Assembly (NCBI GenBank): GCA_022701365.1
Contig: JAKUHH010000040.1
Span: forward strand, 682,001-746,000
Direction of reading: 5' to 3'
Length of the DNA: 64,000 nt
DNA from: Mycocentrospora acerina
Taxonomy: Eukaryota > Ascomycota > Dothideomycetes > Pleosporales
Shown: one piece after another, positions 21,866 through 33,865 of the stretch
Layout: each line of letters opens with the position of its first letter
Numbering within the stretch: the stretch's first letter is position 1
Made by a program: the position numbers and the translations under genes
Notes under the pieces: model-generated
Database searches by the model: none
What the model saw: only the letters and a program-made list of their open reading frames with translations
What the model was told of the DNA's origin: nothing

Positions 21866-22920
21866 GATTGCTGGTTGTCGTGACGTTGACTCGAGTACAA
21901 CGTTGTTGTCGCCTATGAAAATGCTGGTGGGGGAACAATTGGCACGCTACGGGGAATCCTTTGTCCGCCCCGGGCACCTCCACCTCCACCTCCACATCCA
22001 CATCCACTCATTGCTTGTTGAGTGCCGGCCTTGAACCTCACAATCAGCCGTGATTAGAATGGAGTGCAGTCGCTGTATGTCTTTAACAATACACATGGAT
22101 CACGTGTGTAGTAGGTTGATGGCTCCATCTCTTAGATAGAGCACAACAAGTGCATGACAAGAGCACTCCAGCAAATCCATGTCGAACGATGCATCCTTCA
22201 GAGAGCACAAATTCAGACAACTAAATCCAGAGGAAGGTGTCAATTCTGAAGATGCAGAGCTTACGATATGGTTTTGATGCTCGAGTAACCCGTGGCTTGG
22301 CCTGTGCACGCTGTAGAGAGAGCTTGGTCACAGTCTCCCCTGAGGGCCTCAACTACATTGTGACAGCAATCGAGAAGCCAAGAAGGTGTAAGCAGAAACG
22401 CGTGTCCCTCATTCAGCGGAATGAATGGGCTATCACAAGTCATTTTGCTCGGAGCTCGGTTTAAATTGTAGAAGATTTGAACTGGGGAGAGTAGAAAGGA
22501 AACTGTCACATAGGAGAAATAACAGAGCACTCTTTTTAGACTAGAGAATGCTGAGCATGCCATGATGAACTGGAATTGCTCTCTGGGCATCATCTAGGAG
22601 CTGAATATCCCCTGTGTTTGTACTGATGTCTGGCCATATATGCGGATACAAGATGGGCACTCTACCCCGTTCGACTGAGAATATGGGGCGACTGATTTGC
22701 ACACCAGGCGTGCCTTGGCCTTCAGTAGTGAAGTTCCTGGGCCAAGGACAATCAGCTGGACGTTTGACGCGTCGTGCCGAAGCACAGATGCATCATTGTA
22801 GTGCCGAGGTCCATCGCGCCAAGGACTACTACCGGTAGCCATCGAGCCCATGCGACTCAGCGCAGGGCCTCTGTTGTTCACAACATCGCCCATTCAGAAT
22901 CTAACCCAAGAGCAAAGACA
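21866..22920. other. Divergent intergenic region eIF3d / PEX6
   Basis: Holds both promoters. A CCACCT/CCACAT hexamer stretch lies at about 21976-22010 just upstream of eIF3d. Two small open frames around 22237-22593 have no recognisable domain. Confidence 0.5.
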
Positions 22921-25900
22921 ATGGAGGTTCAAAACGGCGTCCTCCATCCACGTAAGCGGCGGCGGAGAAGGCGCCTTGACCGGCCTGCCATTTCCGCGCG
23001 CCTGCTGCTCGACGACCGTCTGAAGGGTGAGGTGGGCGTTCTGTCCGAGGACCTGTTCAACGACCTCTTTCCTGGCTCCAAAAGTACTGGTGAGTAGTAC
23101 CTCTGCGCCGCTTGGGCTGGTCTAACCGTGTCAGGGGTGAACGGAGACGCGCAAGGCCCGGATCGCGTGCATCACGTCGCGATTACCCCATGGCAACCGA
23201 GCTCCATCGTCGCTTCCCAGAACGTTGCGTGGACTATTCTTCCCGTGCGCATCGCGGACAAGACGGAAAGCGTGGCTGCCCGCCCACACTCGTCCCTCCA
23301 GGTTCCTGCCTCGTCGCTCGCCCTCCAGTCATTCTCACAGCTCCTGCACAGCCTGGCTCCGCACAGGACGCAGCGAAGGGATGCGCCAATCGAGGTGCGA
23401 ATATACGATGTCGTGCCTCTGGGCCTGGAGACGGTATATGTCAATCTGGACACCGAGGCTCTGCGAAAGCTGGACGACGTGCACGCCAAGTTTGGCGGTG
23501 GCTTTGTGAACCAGTCCAATGGGGTTGCAAAGGCGCCCAAGAATCGCTATCTCGACGTCAACGGGACAAAAGGAAAGGCAAAAGTAGACCATACGGCCCA
23601 GGAGCAAGCGTGGAGGACCGCCGTACGAGAGGCCCTCCAGCTGCCGACGGTGCTTCACACAGGCGACTTGCTCCCACTTCCACTCCCAGCCCACCCAATC
23701 ACGCATGCACCGCCTCCACCAGCAAAGATCACCGCGTGTGAGCCCGTGTCTCAAGGTCTGCTCCTGCCCACCACGAGAATCGTTGTACTACAATCGCACC
23801 GCAGCTCCAAAACGGCCATTGTCCTGCCGCCTGTCAAGCGGGCCTCCATCCAAAATAACTTTGGTGATGACGATGATGCGGACGATACTTCCAACGACAC
23901 CTTCTACTCTGCTGCCGAAGAAAGAGCCGAGTCTCGGAACACCTCCCCGCCAGACGACGAGTCGATGGATAACCTCGACTCTGAGTTATCCGGAACCGAC
24001 GGCGGTGATCTATCTGACGACTCGGAGGATTTCATCTCCCTGAGCGCACCTATGCTGCCACCCCAATCATCGGGCGTCCTTTCGTCATTTACTTCCGCCA
24101 CTCCTCGACCTGGCAACTACCGGACAAACGGGATTGCCACTCCAGGCTCGGTCTATTCAAGCTTCACTGCGAGCACCGCCCGTGGTACATCTTCGAAGAG
24201 CAAAGTCTTCAAAGCGCTCGGACTCTTGCAGAGCATTTCCGATGAATTGATGCATCCGAAACCCGGACCTGAGGATGACGAGGAAGCTCGAGTCTTTGTC
24301 GATACCAATACTTTGGTCAAAATTGGTTGTTTTTCTGGTGACTGGGTTAAGGTTGAAGCTACTGAAGAGCCTTCTTCCCATCCCTTGTGGGGATTCGGAG
24401 CCTTTGCAGGGATTGACGAAGAAGAAGACGACTCCAATTGGCGTCCGGTCAGAGTGTATGGACTGCCAGAGAACTTGTCCAAAAAGACAGCCAAATATCC
24501 TCTTCACAAGACACAAAACCAAGACAGGAGAGTGAGCAGCATGTCTGGATTTCCACAGATGAACACCACCCTACAAGCCTATCTCTCGCCAATATTGCTA
24601 GCAAACCTTGGGAGTCCCTCACATCTTCGCATCGCCCCGCTAGCTCCCCAGCAATCGTCACATCTCCCGCGAAGCGCACTTGTTAAACCACGACTCAACA
24701 GCTCTTCGGTACCTCCATCTGCTAAAGAAGTCACACTTTTGAAGCTTTCGACACCACTCTCGTCTGACCGACTATTGCAGCCAAGTTTGTTTGCTGCTCT
24801 CAAAGAACACTTTGAACAGAAACGACGTGTCGTGAAGAGCGGTGATCTTATTGGTATTTCAATTGATGAGTCGCTTGGCCGGGCCGTGTTCCAAGGTACT
24901 ACAGAGGAGGATGTTGGTAGTGACGAACTGCTGTCAAAATCTAAGAAGAGCGGCAGTGACGGAATTGTCAGCGTAGGAAGCCGTAACCCGAAGGCTGTAG
25001 CCTGGTTCAAAATTGGCAATGTCGCTAGCTCATCACAAGCGCCTCGCGACGGCGAAGAAGGAGATTCCTGGGGTGGTGCTGTTACAGTGGATGCAGCAAG
25101 TACGAAAATGGAAATGAACGGAAGCGAACAAGGAAAGACACCAGCGCCTATCAACAATGCATGGCAGTACTACCTGGGAGCTAAGCGAACTCCAATATCG
25201 ACCTCCCAGAAGATGATGGCATTGGACGAGCTTCCCAAGCCTTACATCTCGTCGCTTCGCAGACGATTACGAGAACTGATGTCTGTAGCTACCAGCCCAA
25301 GAGCCATTCACCTAGGATTACCACCAATTGCGGTGTTGATCACATCGACACAACGAGGTATTGGTAAAGCGACTGTAGCCACTAAAGCGTGTGAAGATCT
25401 CGGGCTGCACACATTCTCCATTGACGCGTTCGACATTGTGACCGAAGGAGGTGCGGGAGGCGGCGATGTCAAGACGGAAGGATTCTTGAAGGCAAGGGCA
25501 GAGCGAGCACTCTCGTGTGGCGCCGAGTTCACCGCATTACTCCTAAAGCATGTCGACGCACTCAGCGCTGATCGAATGAACACGGCGCTGAAAGAGATTC
25601 TAGCCGACTCCCGCGTATTGATTGCGACGACCACTGAAATTGATAAGGTGCCTGAGGGCATTCGGGGTCTGTTCACTCATGAGATCGAGATGATGGCACC
25701 TGATGAAGGCGAAAGAGAAGGCATTCTGCGCAGTGTTATCGAAGACACTGGAATCAGACTGTCTCCTGAAGTTGATCTGGGCAACGTTGCTATTAAGACT
25801 GCAGCTTTAGTTGCTGGTGATCTGGTAGACGTTGTTGATCGTGCCTTGGTCGCAAAGAGCAATCGACTGGAGGCACTTGCAGCATCTGCATCCAAGTCCT

Positions 25901-27287
25901 CGACTTCATCCGAGAAGATTACAACGAGAGATATCGAGCTTGCGGGCGGCCACTTCAGCAACAGCTTGACCAAGGCTGATCTGGACGGGGCTGTAGACGC
26001 AGCACGCAAGAACTTTGCCGACGCTATCGGAGCGCCTAAAATCCCCAATGTTGGCTGGTCAGACGTAGGAGGTCTCACCCATGTCAAAGACGCCGTCATG
26101 GAAACCATTCAGTTGCCATTGTCACGACCTGAGCTCTTTGCCAAGGGTATGAAGAAACGCAGTGGTATCTTGTTCTACGGACCTCCGGGGACAGGAAAAA
26201 CATTGCTCGCCAAGGCCATTGCCACAGAGTTCTCCCTCAACTTTTTCAGTGTCAAGGGACCAGAGCTGCTCAACATGTACATTGGTGAGTCTGAAGCCAA
26301 TGTGCGACGTGTTTTCCAAAGAGCTCGTGATGCTCGCCCTTGCGTTGTATTCTTTGATGAGTTGGACTCTGTTGCGCCCAAGCGTGGTAATCAGGGCGAC
26401 AGCGGTGGTGTCATGGACCGTATCGTCAGTCAGTTGCTTGCTGAGCTCGATGGTATGAGCGATGGAGGTGAGGGTGTTTTTGTGATTGGTGCCACTAACA
26501 GACCCGATTTGCTCGACCAAGCACTGCTGCGTCCTGGTCGATTCGACAAGATGCTCTACCTTGGTGTCTCAGACACACATGAGAAACAGCAGACCATTCT
26601 GGAAGCCTTGTCAAGGAAGTAAGTTCTTCCTCTTTGCTTTTCCAAACTGCAAATGCTAATATCCCGCTTAGATTCACGCTCCATCCTGATCTTTCGCTCC
26701 AAAGAGTCTCCCAAGGCCTTCCATTCACATACACTGGTGCCGACATGTATGCCCTCTGCTCCGACGCCATGCTCAAAGCTATCACGAGGCAAGCACGTGC
26801 AGTCGACGAGAAAGTAAAGGCGTACAATGCGACACATTCACCCTCCATTACCATTGCATACTTCTTTGACCATCTGGCAACAGAAGAAGATACCGCAGTC
26901 ATGGTTACAGAACAAGACTTCATGGAGGCACACAAGGAGCTCGTGCCTAGTGTCAGTGCTGACGAACTGCGGCATTACGACACAGTACGCAAGTCGTTTG
27001 AGGGCACAGGAAAGAAAGAGGACGAGAAGAAGAAGCAGGCGATATCAAACGGCAACGGAGAATCAGCGCAAATTTCGAGTTCGAAGGGCAAGGGCAAAGC
27101 ATCAGCAGACGAAGAGGAAATAATGAACCGTATCCAGAACGTCAACTTGAATGGGTCAGCCGGTGGAACCAGCAATGTGAATGGAAAGGGGAAGGCATCA
27201 GCTGCAAATCACACAAGCAAGAATAGCGTTGACATTGCCGAGGGAGGATTTGGGGACGCAGCGCAGGACGATGATTTGTATTCTTGA
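22921..27287 (+). CDS. PEX6: Peroxisomal biogenesis factor 6 (AAA ATPase)
   Basis: Three exons: 22921-23089, 23135-26618 and 26672-27287; 1422 aa, the usual size for filamentous fungi. Exon 1 carries the conserved N-terminus with a basic run (R-K-R-R-R-R-R-R-L-D-R-P) and L-S-E-D-L-F-N-D-L-F-P. The first ATPase domain has a degenerate P-loop (G-I-G-K-A-T), as in other PEX6. The second is intact: Walker A G-P-P-G-T-G-K-T at about 1072-1079, Walker B F-F-D1131-E1132-L-D-S, then G-A-T-N-R-P-D and R-P-G-R-F-D. PEX6 and PEX1 form the hexamer, anchored by PEX26/PEX15, that pulls ubiquitinated PEX5 out of the peroxisomal membrane so that PTS1 import can continue. Two genes in this window encode proteins with PTS1-type C-termini. 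Confidence 0.95.
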
Positions 27288-27798
27288 TCTTGTAGTTTTT
27301 AAAAAGATTTTTACCGCCAAAAGCAATGATTATCTGTTGATATCCACAGCTGCATGTTAGTGTTCACTGACATGTGCAGTTTGCCCCGCGGAGCAAAACC
27401 ATAGCGACGTAAGGTGCAAATCGATAACGATGGCGCCACCCCTGGTTGATCCACCCATCAACCGCGATCCTGGAAACTTCGTTGAGAAGCACACTCTTGC
27501 TCGAACATGATCATTGGCTGCACCTCTCACACAGCCCGCGGTCCCTAAGGATCCTGACGTAACGAATGTTTTCTACCAACCTCTGCCAAGCAGGTATGGT
27601 GGTCAACTTTTCAAGATGCACAATTCTACAATTTTCGAATTTCACTCTTGTCTCCACTTTGCATCTTCAATTTCTAGCAACGAGTGTACGATTCCTTTGG
27701 CAATACAGCAGCTCTCCGGCGACTATCCCATTAGTAGTCCATTCGTATGGGCATTCTCCACAGCACCGTCGTTATGCTAGAGACTTGACAATTGCACC
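27288..27798. other. Intergenic, PEX6 3' end to lipase gene promoter
   Basis: Small open frames only. Probably 3' UTR and promoter sequence. Confidence 0.5.
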
Positions 27799-30018
27799 AT
27801 GATCACAACTAATACTACTACAACTACAACAACAACATCTGAGCACCCGGCACGGAAAGTTGGTGAAGAAAACCTCTCTAAAACACAAGCGGCAATCGAA
27901 TTCGCCCAGCAAGCAGAACGCCTCGGACAATATGCACCGTATCAGGAAAACAGCTCCACCGGCTCAACACAAGCGGTCGAAGCTCTGTTCGTCACCGCCC
28001 AAGACCCCGTAATTCAGACGGCAAATGGAGGCCGCCTGCCCGCCGTGCCCATTGATGAAGCGACCAAGCTTAACAGACTGAGGGCTGTCATTGACGATTG
28101 GAATCCGAGCCAGGACGCGCTCAAGAATGCGCAGTCACGTGAGTCCAAGGATGGAACGATCCATGGACTCCGCTCTGAGGAGGAGAATGGTGGCGGGGAC
28201 GAAAAGCAGGATGTGCCTTTGGGCGATTCGAAGCCTTCTTCCAAAACGAATCCGCTGTTCCCCCCGTTGCCAATGTATGGCCCGCCGAGTATGCTGAGAA
28301 AGCTTCATTGCTGGACGTTTAGAGCTACTTCTTCTGTTCTGTCTCTGTGCTTTTTGCTGATTATCATCTTGGGTGCGTTCTTTACGAGTATTCCTATAGT
28401 GGTAGAGCGATTGTGGCTACGCATGACATTTAGAAATCCGAATCAACGAAGACTGTTTTACCAGGAGGAAGAAAGACGGCGGAAAGCTAAGAGAGCGGCG
28501 GAAAGAGCATGGGAAAGACATCACACAGAAAAGAACGAAAAGACGGTCGATAGCGAAGAAGAAGGAAAAGATACTGACGAGTTTGTTCCATTGGAAGACG
28601 GTCCAGATGAACTACGTTGTGATGTTCGGTATTACGCTCGGCGGGTCGGACTTGATTGCGAGGCCTTTGAAGTACAAACCGAGGACGGGTTTATCATCGA
28701 GCTATGGCATATCTACAACCCCCGAGATTACAGACGCTCCAGTGATTCACACCGCTTACCACAATCCCCGGACGTATTTACAGACAACGGGTCCTCACAT
28801 GGCACAGCACGCTCGCAGTACTCGCCAGGCGAGAAAAAGTACCCAGTCCTCATGATTCACGGCCTCTTACAGTCTTCTGGAGCGTACTGTACCCAAGATG
28901 ACGACAGTCTTGCTTTCTTCCTTGCAAAAAGCGGATACGATGTCTGGCTTGGAAACAACCGTTGCGGCTTCAATCCAAAGCATGCCACGCTCGAGTACAA
29001 CGATCCCCGCATGTGGGCCTGGAACATTCGACAAATGGGCGTCATGGACCTCCCCGCCCTCATATCACGTGTTCTCTCAGAGACAGGCTTCGAGAAGCTG
29101 GGTCTCATTGCGCATAGCCAAGGCACGACGCAGTCCTTTGTTGCTCTTGCGAAAGAGCAGCGACCCGACATTGGCGACAAGATATCTGTCTTCTGTGCTC
29201 TGGCACCTGCCGCATACGCGGGCCCTCTAATCGAGAAGGCGTATTTCAAATTCATGCGCATGATCAGTCCGGGCATGTTCCGTGCCATATTCGGCATACA
29301 TGCATTCATCCCGTTCATGATGACCATGCACTCCCTCCTGCCAGCGAAATTTTACGGCGCGATGGGATACCAGGTGTTTTCATTTCTGTTCAACTGGACC
29401 GACGACCGCTGGGAGCGCGACCTGAGAGACCGCATGTTCCAGTTCGCACCCGTCTATGTCAGTGCGGAGAGTATGCGGTGGTGGCTAGGTCGCGAGTGCT
29501 TTGCAAAGCACAAGTGCATCCTCTCTACCCACGAGGAGAAGAGCATCGAGGAGCAGGAAGACGAAGAAGAAGATAATAACAATCAAGCAAGTCAATCCCG
29601 GTCACCAGATGAACACTCGGATGAAGAAGACGACAAATCTTCTCCAGACGGAAAACCGAAAAACAATGACCGAACTCGTTTTGCCTGGTATGGCCCGCGT
29701 ACGCCCCCGTTCGCCTTCTGGGTCTGCGGTGCAGACTATCTTGTCGACGGGAAGCGCCTGCTACGCCGCTTTGAGCGCGGTCGTGAGCCCTTTGTTGATG
29801 TTGTGCACTCCAAGGTTATAGACGGGTATGAGCATCTTGACGTCATTTGGGCCATGGATGCGATTGAGCAGGTGGGGAAGGAAGTTAGAGAGGTGCTATG
29901 GAAGACTGCGCCTGAGGGAGCGAGGAGTGTGTGTCGCACGCCGAGAGGATGTGAGGACGTCGAGGAATTCTATCAGCCAAGGAGTGGGGAGGATGTAGGT
30001 GGGGGGAAAGAGGGATAG
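27799..30018 (+). CDS. Alpha/beta-hydrolase lipase of the steryl ester hydrolase type (TGL1/YEH-like)
   Basis: Single exon, 739 aa. The N-terminus is Thr-rich and polar. One strong membrane segment (about residues 173-200, S-V-L-S-L-C-F-L-L-I-I-I-L-G) is followed by a basic and acidic linker. The abhydrolase-associated lipase domain begins near E-A-F-E-V-Q-T-E-D-G-F. Then come V-L-M-I-H-G-L-L-Q-S-S-G (oxyanion His-Gly), nucleophile S440 in A-H-S-Q-G, and candidate acid D646 (C-G-A-D-Y-L-V-D) and base H679 (Y-E-H-L-D-V). This is the plan of yeast Tgl1/Yeh1/Yeh2, which cleave steryl esters on lipid droplets or at the plasma membrane, so the catalytic part is expected to be anchored by the single helix. 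An acidic low-complexity insert (about 590-620) splits the domain before the Asp. Confidence 0.88.
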   Translation: MITTNTTTTTTTTSEHPARKVGEENLSKTQAAIEFAQQAERLGQYAPYQENSSTGSTQAVEALFVTAQDPVIQTANGGRLPAVPIDEATKLNRLRAVIDDWNPSQDALKNAQSRESKDGTIHGLRSEEENGGGDEKQDVPLGDSKPSSKTNPLFPPLPMYGPPSMLRKLHCWTFRATSSVLSLCFLLIIILGAFFTSIPIVVERLWLRMTFRNPNQRRLFYQEEERRRKAKRAAERAWERHHTEKNEKTVDSEEEGKDTDEFVPLEDGPDELRCDVRYYARRVGLDCEAFEVQTEDGFIIELWHIYNPRDYRRSSDSHRLPQSPDVFTDNGSSHGTARSQYSPGEKKYPVLMIHGLLQSSGAYCTQDDDSLAFFLAKSGYDVWLGNNRCGFNPKHATLEYNDPRMWAWNIRQMGVMDLPALISRVLSETGFEKLGLIAHSQGTTQSFVALAKEQRPDIGDKISVFCALAPAAYAGPLIEKAYFKFMRMISPGMFRAIFGIHAFIPFMMTMHSLLPAKFYGAMGYQVFSFLFNWTDDRWERDLRDRMFQFAPVYVSAESMRWWLGRECFAKHKCILSTHEEKSIEEQEDEEEDNNNQASQSRSPDEHSDEEDDKSSPDGKPKNNDRTRFAWYGPRTPPFAFWVCGADYLVDGKRLLRRFERGREPFVDVVHSKVIDGYEHLDVIWAMDAIEQVGKEVREVLWKTAPEGARSVCRTPRGCEDVEEFYQPRSGEDVGGGKEG

Positions 30019-30398
30019 GGAGATGAAGTAGTGTTGGGTGTCGTGGAAGCTATGATGGACATGCAAAGTATATGCATTTAGATTTTGCGAGATTTTGCGA
30101 TGTACACGATAGATCGATACACTAGTCTTTTCCTACATGTACGACTCAATGTAGGTGTGTTCATGACGAGACTTGGGTTCGCTGACTAAGATGTCAGTCC
30201 AATCAGCGTGGGGCAACTACCATATGACATTGTCTCCACCACCACAGCTACCTAAACCACTTATACCACTAACCTGTTGAACACTCGCTACAAAAAGGCA
30301 ATCAGACAAAAGATAAAGTTATCCGAAATTTTCAACCTGATCAACCATACTCTCCCTACGTCAAAGAAAATTTCCCAACTACCGTCAGCAACCCAATC
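30019..30398. other. Intergenic, lipase to unknown gene
   Basis: AT-rich. No feature recognised beyond probable 3' and 5' flanks. Confidence 0.5.
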
Positions 30399-31235
30399 AT
30401 GGACCTCGTCATGAACAACACCCGAGACGCTCTAGCAGCTGCCTCTAGAGGCCCAACTGAAGAAATCACAGCTGGAAAGGTGCCTCTTCCTCAAAATATA
30501 AGTTTGTGGCCCCATACGTCCAGCGATGCGCAGCAAAGCTATGCTCTCCTGGAAGCCGCGTCCTCTATCGCCTCTCTCCAAACCACAATCTTCAACGAGG
30601 ATTTCCGCGTGGGAAGAGGACAGGCAGAGCACTACGACATTACTGACACGGCGGAAGCTCCTTTGGCGTTTGCAGATATGGCATCTGCGGGGTTGAGAGC
30701 GATGGAGGGACCACTGTCGCTTTTTTACACGTGTGTTGTGTCTCAGGAGCATATTTTCAATCAGAGTATGCACAGGAGTGAGATCCACCGCGCGTTCTTG
30801 GACGAGATTTTTGGAGAGTTCAATCTTACGGAGTCGGCGCTGGGCCAGCTTGACGGGATTCTAACTGCGTTTATGGCGGCAGTTAAGATTGTCGCTTTCG
30901 AAGTACAGCAGGGTGGTACTGTGGATTACACGTTCCGAATTAACCATGTCGTGTGTAGAGAAGTTTACGGAGATGACGGCAAGCGGGTCTTGGTCTACCA
31001 GCCACGCACGCGTATCGTTTATTTGAAGATTGATTTCAGCACGTATAGGTGGGCTACTTGTAAGGAACCAGAGACCGGGACATTACTGATGAGCTATACG
31101 ACACATGATTTTGATCTGAACATTCAGAGATTTCTTGCTTCAAAGGCGAGGTTCGATGTCGTGTTCCAAGGACTGCTCGGCGAGGACACTGCTTCGTATG
31201 CTAGGAGGGTTAATCATGTTCTTGTGGCCGAGTGA
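30399..31235 (+). CDS. Uncharacterised 278-aa protein
   Basis: Single uninterrupted frame with a clear ATG and stop, no antisense competitor, and balanced protein-like composition. No signal peptide, membrane helix or catalytic motif is visible. The first half looks mainly alpha-helical (Y-A-L-L-E-A-A-S-S-I-A-S-L and A-F-A-D-M-A-S-A-G-L-R-A-M). The second half alternates hydrophobic and polar residues like beta strands (V-D-Y-T-F-R-I-N-H-V-V-C; T-R-I-V-Y-L-K-I-D-F). Soluble alpha+beta protein is the best description. I do not recognise the family. It sits between the lipase and the RTC4-like gene, neither of which suggests a role. Confidence 0.75.
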   Translation: MDLVMNNTRDALAAASRGPTEEITAGKVPLPQNISLWPHTSSDAQQSYALLEAASSIASLQTTIFNEDFRVGRGQAEHYDITDTAEAPLAFADMASAGLRAMEGPLSLFYTCVVSQEHIFNQSMHRSEIHRAFLDEIFGEFNLTESALGQLDGILTAFMAAVKIVAFEVQQGGTVDYTFRINHVVCREVYGDDGKRVLVYQPRTRIVYLKIDFSTYRWATCKEPETGTLLMSYTTHDFDLNIQRFLASKARFDVVFQGLLGEDTASYARRVNHVLVAE

Positions 31236-31592
31236 CCGAGTCTGGTTAGACATTCAGTAACAGTTTGTCCTGGTTGCAATGTAATTAGGTGTGCGGGCCG
31301 ACTTGGAAGTGGCCTGGGTATGTTGAGCTGCGTCATTTTCTGCGGTGACCAATGGGTTTTTGTTCCCTGGTGTGTTCTTGAAATGCCGAGACAACCAACA
31401 TGAGTGAAGAAGAGATGATGATAAGTAAGACTTTCGAAGAGAATAGGAACGTCGAAAAGTGCAGTCCCGCGAAGATGCCTAAAGATTGACGAAGCTGCCA
31501 CTAACAGGTCTTGCAGATATATCTCGGGCTCATCCAGAAAACGCAAGAAACTCAGAGCACAGTATTGTCTATCCCTTCGCGGATTTTTGGTC
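31236..31592. other. Convergent intergenic region, unknown gene / RTC4-like
   Basis: 3' flanks of convergent genes. No gene supported. Confidence 0.5.
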
Positions 31593-33413
31593 TCATCTAT
31601 AGCTGTACTCTGTCTCATCGTCACTTTCGTCCTGCACGTCTACCTCATCCTCAATTTCCTCATGCAGGATAAGGCCCATGTCGTAGGTAGTTTCCCTGAT
31701 CTGTTCTGCTTCCACATCATCAATCATGTTGTCCTCCATGATGAGCAAGATTGCAACTTCAGGGACGAGCACAGCCTGTACAAAAGCTGCTGGTCCCGAG
31801 GTCTGGACGACGGCGTCTGTGGAGCTCTTGATCTCGTTCCGCAGCTCCTTCATAATGGTCTCTGTCATTGATCGCCGACCGCGGGGTCCGTAATAACCGG
31901 GGAACGTATTGTAATCGTCGAGGACGAACGATGTGCCTTCGTTTTCGTTTTCATCTTCGTCTTCGTTGTCTTGTAGTCTATCATTTCGTCTGGAACGTAT
32001 TGCGCCCGCTTTTCCGGTCAAAGCAATTGGTTCATAGCGGTCTCTGTACTTGCTTGGTCGGTCGTTTGTAAGTACCCTATATAGTTCTTTCCTGTGCTTC
32101 TTGACCCGCATAGGTAATGCATCCCAGTCGATCTTTGGATAGCCTGCACTCTCGTACTCTTCGTTTGCTGAAACCTTCTTGTGCGTGCTGCAGAACGCAG
32201 TTTGGTTCTTGACGGTGGTCTTTTTCCCATACCAGAAATCCGCATAAACATCATCATCGACCGTCATCTTACACAGCGTACATTGCGTTATCTCAGGTAT
32301 GCCCTTGAGCTCGGCCACGTAAGCTTCCATCTTGTCGAGCTCCTCTTGTGGAATACTAGAATCTAGCGGAGATGATTGTTCTTGCTTCCATTCGCCAAGC
32401 TGATTGAATAGTCGTGCAGAGCTGGATGACGGCGAGGCTCTCTTGCTCCTCGGAACAGGAAGGCTCAAATCTTTGTCTTTCAGGACGGAAGACTTTGGTC
32501 CACTTGCTTGTGAGCTGATTAGTTTGTTTTCATGAATTTCTTTCATGGGAACGTCTGAGTCGCTTTCGTCATCCTTTTCTGACTCGCCGTTGGTACTCTG
32601 TGTGCCATACATCCTTCCACTAGGTTTCAAATTCTTGCCGTACATACTACTGCGCTTCTGAATAAGATTTGCATGAATATTGCGGGTCTTTCCGGCTTTT
32701 TGCCCAAACATTGTCTTTTGCTTCTTTGGTGTTGATGACCCATACGCCATGGGATCAAACCCGAATCCTGTATCCTCCTTTCCTCCTTGCTTCAAAGAAG
32801 ATTGGGAAGTTGAAATACTCTCTTTATCCTCTTCTAATCCCTTTTGTGTCTTGTGTGCCTGTCCCTTTTGGTATGCACCGAAACGAGGAGCACGCATTTC
32901 AGTGTGCTTCCTCTTGGAAACACCTCCAGGCGCGGTTCTTAGCGCTGTGTCTGGCAGTTTGCCCATTCGTTTCTTCTGTATAAATAATTGTGGATCCAAG
33001 GGCATCGATGATCGAGATGGAGGTTTTTTCAATGCGGCATCAGGTTTGGGTCGATCATCTGCTTCTCGTCGCATCCTTGCTAGCTTTTCCAGGACATTCT
33101 CGGTCGATTTGGAAGTTGGAGGTGCCAGGAGCTCGTCGTCAGACACAGGTTCCGCATAGATGCTGTTTTCATCTTCTATTTCTTGTCTGGATTTTGCTAT
33201 GGTACTCAATACATCCTTGGATGTTTGCTTGGTCCTCATTCGCTGCGGCACACTCAGTAGCTCAGGATCTTCGACGCCTGAATACTGAGTTCCATTTCTA
33301 GCCTTGTGGTTTCTTGTTGACTGATGTGTTTCGTCATGATCTTCATTGGTTGCATGTTGCTTTCCACCCACCATGGACAATAGCGGGCGGGCATCTCTTG
33401 TCAATCCTGTCAT
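31593..33413 (-). CDS. RTC4: RTC4-like (restriction of telomere capping) domain protein
   Basis: Single exon on the minus strand, 606 aa. The first 370 residues are polar, basic and Ser/Lys-rich, like a disordered nuclear protein. The C-terminal domain contains C-T-L-C-K-M-T-V-D, A-F-C-S-T-H-K (Cys/His residues that could bind metal), then the RTC4 hallmark F-P-G-Y-Y-G-P-R-G-R-R and the helical end with V-Q-A-V-L-V-P-E-V-A and L-L-I-M-E-D. The tail is strongly acidic. In yeast RTC4 was named from a telomere-uncapping genetic screen; its biochemical role is unclear. It diverges from RCL1 with 452 nt between the start codons. Confidence 0.85.
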   Translation of the reverse strand: MTGLTRDARPLLSMVGGKQHATNEDHDETHQSTRNHKARNGTQYSGVEDPELLSVPQRMRTKQTSKDVLSTIAKSRQEIEDENSIYAEPVSDDELLAPPTSKSTENVLEKLARMRREADDRPKPDAALKKPPSRSSMPLDPQLFIQKKRMGKLPDTALRTAPGGVSKRKHTEMRAPRFGAYQKGQAHKTQKGLEEDKESISTSQSSLKQGGKEDTGFGFDPMAYGSSTPKKQKTMFGQKAGKTRNIHANLIQKRSSMYGKNLKPSGRMYGTQSTNGESEKDDESDSDVPMKEIHENKLISSQASGPKSSVLKDKDLSLPVPRSKRASPSSSSARLFNQLGEWKQEQSSPLDSSIPQEELDKMEAYVAELKGIPEITQCTLCKMTVDDDVYADFWYGKKTTVKNQTAFCSTHKKVSANEEYESAGYPKIDWDALPMRVKKHRKELYRVLTNDRPSKYRDRYEPIALTGKAGAIRSRRNDRLQDNEDEDENENEGTSFVLDDYNTFPGYYGPRGRRSMTETIMKELRNEIKSSTDAVVQTSGPAAFVQAVLVPEVAILLIMEDNMIDDVEAEQIRETTYDMGLILHEEIEDEVDVQDESDDETEYSYR

Positions 33414-33865
33414 TGGATGGAGTGAGGAGTTAGAGTACTACACACATTGGGAGAGTGGCAGAGCTACGGTTGACGAGGAGCGGAGAGAAAAGGCTGTTCT
33501 GGGGTAGATTCGTTGTTTCGCGGGGAGTGAGGGCTGGAGACGCGCTTTCCCTCGAGACTCGCAACCGCGTCGCGCACGGTTGCACGTGCTCAGTTGATCA
33601 CACTTTCACTCTCAATTAGCGCAGACAAGTACTGTACGCTATTCGGCCTGTAGGGAATCTCTAAACCTCAAGACTTTTGCCGTCCCAACATGACCAAACT
33701 GGAACAAACGACCAAGCGTACTTGTTGCACGTTGGATGCCCGCGGCGAAGAAGCACGCTAAGGCAGGTGCCCCACAATAAAAGTTCCCATCGCACCTCTG
33801 CCGCACACCTCCAACGCCTCAACACCTCGACCATCGCATCTCTGCCACCTCCAAACCCGCACAAA
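33414..33865. promoter_or_regulatory. Divergent promoter region RTC4-like / RCL1
   Basis: 452 nt between opposite start codons. A frame in line with RCL1 continues upstream to about 33677, but the added residues look non-conserved and are treated as 5' UTR. Confidence 0.55.

Noticed and set aside
22237..22593. Small open frames upstream of PEX6
   Set aside because: No domain likeness and no splice structure extending them; treated as promoter sequence.
33677..33865. N-terminal extension of RCL1
   Set aside because: The added 63 residues are not like the family, and the family's own start fits the ATG at 33866.
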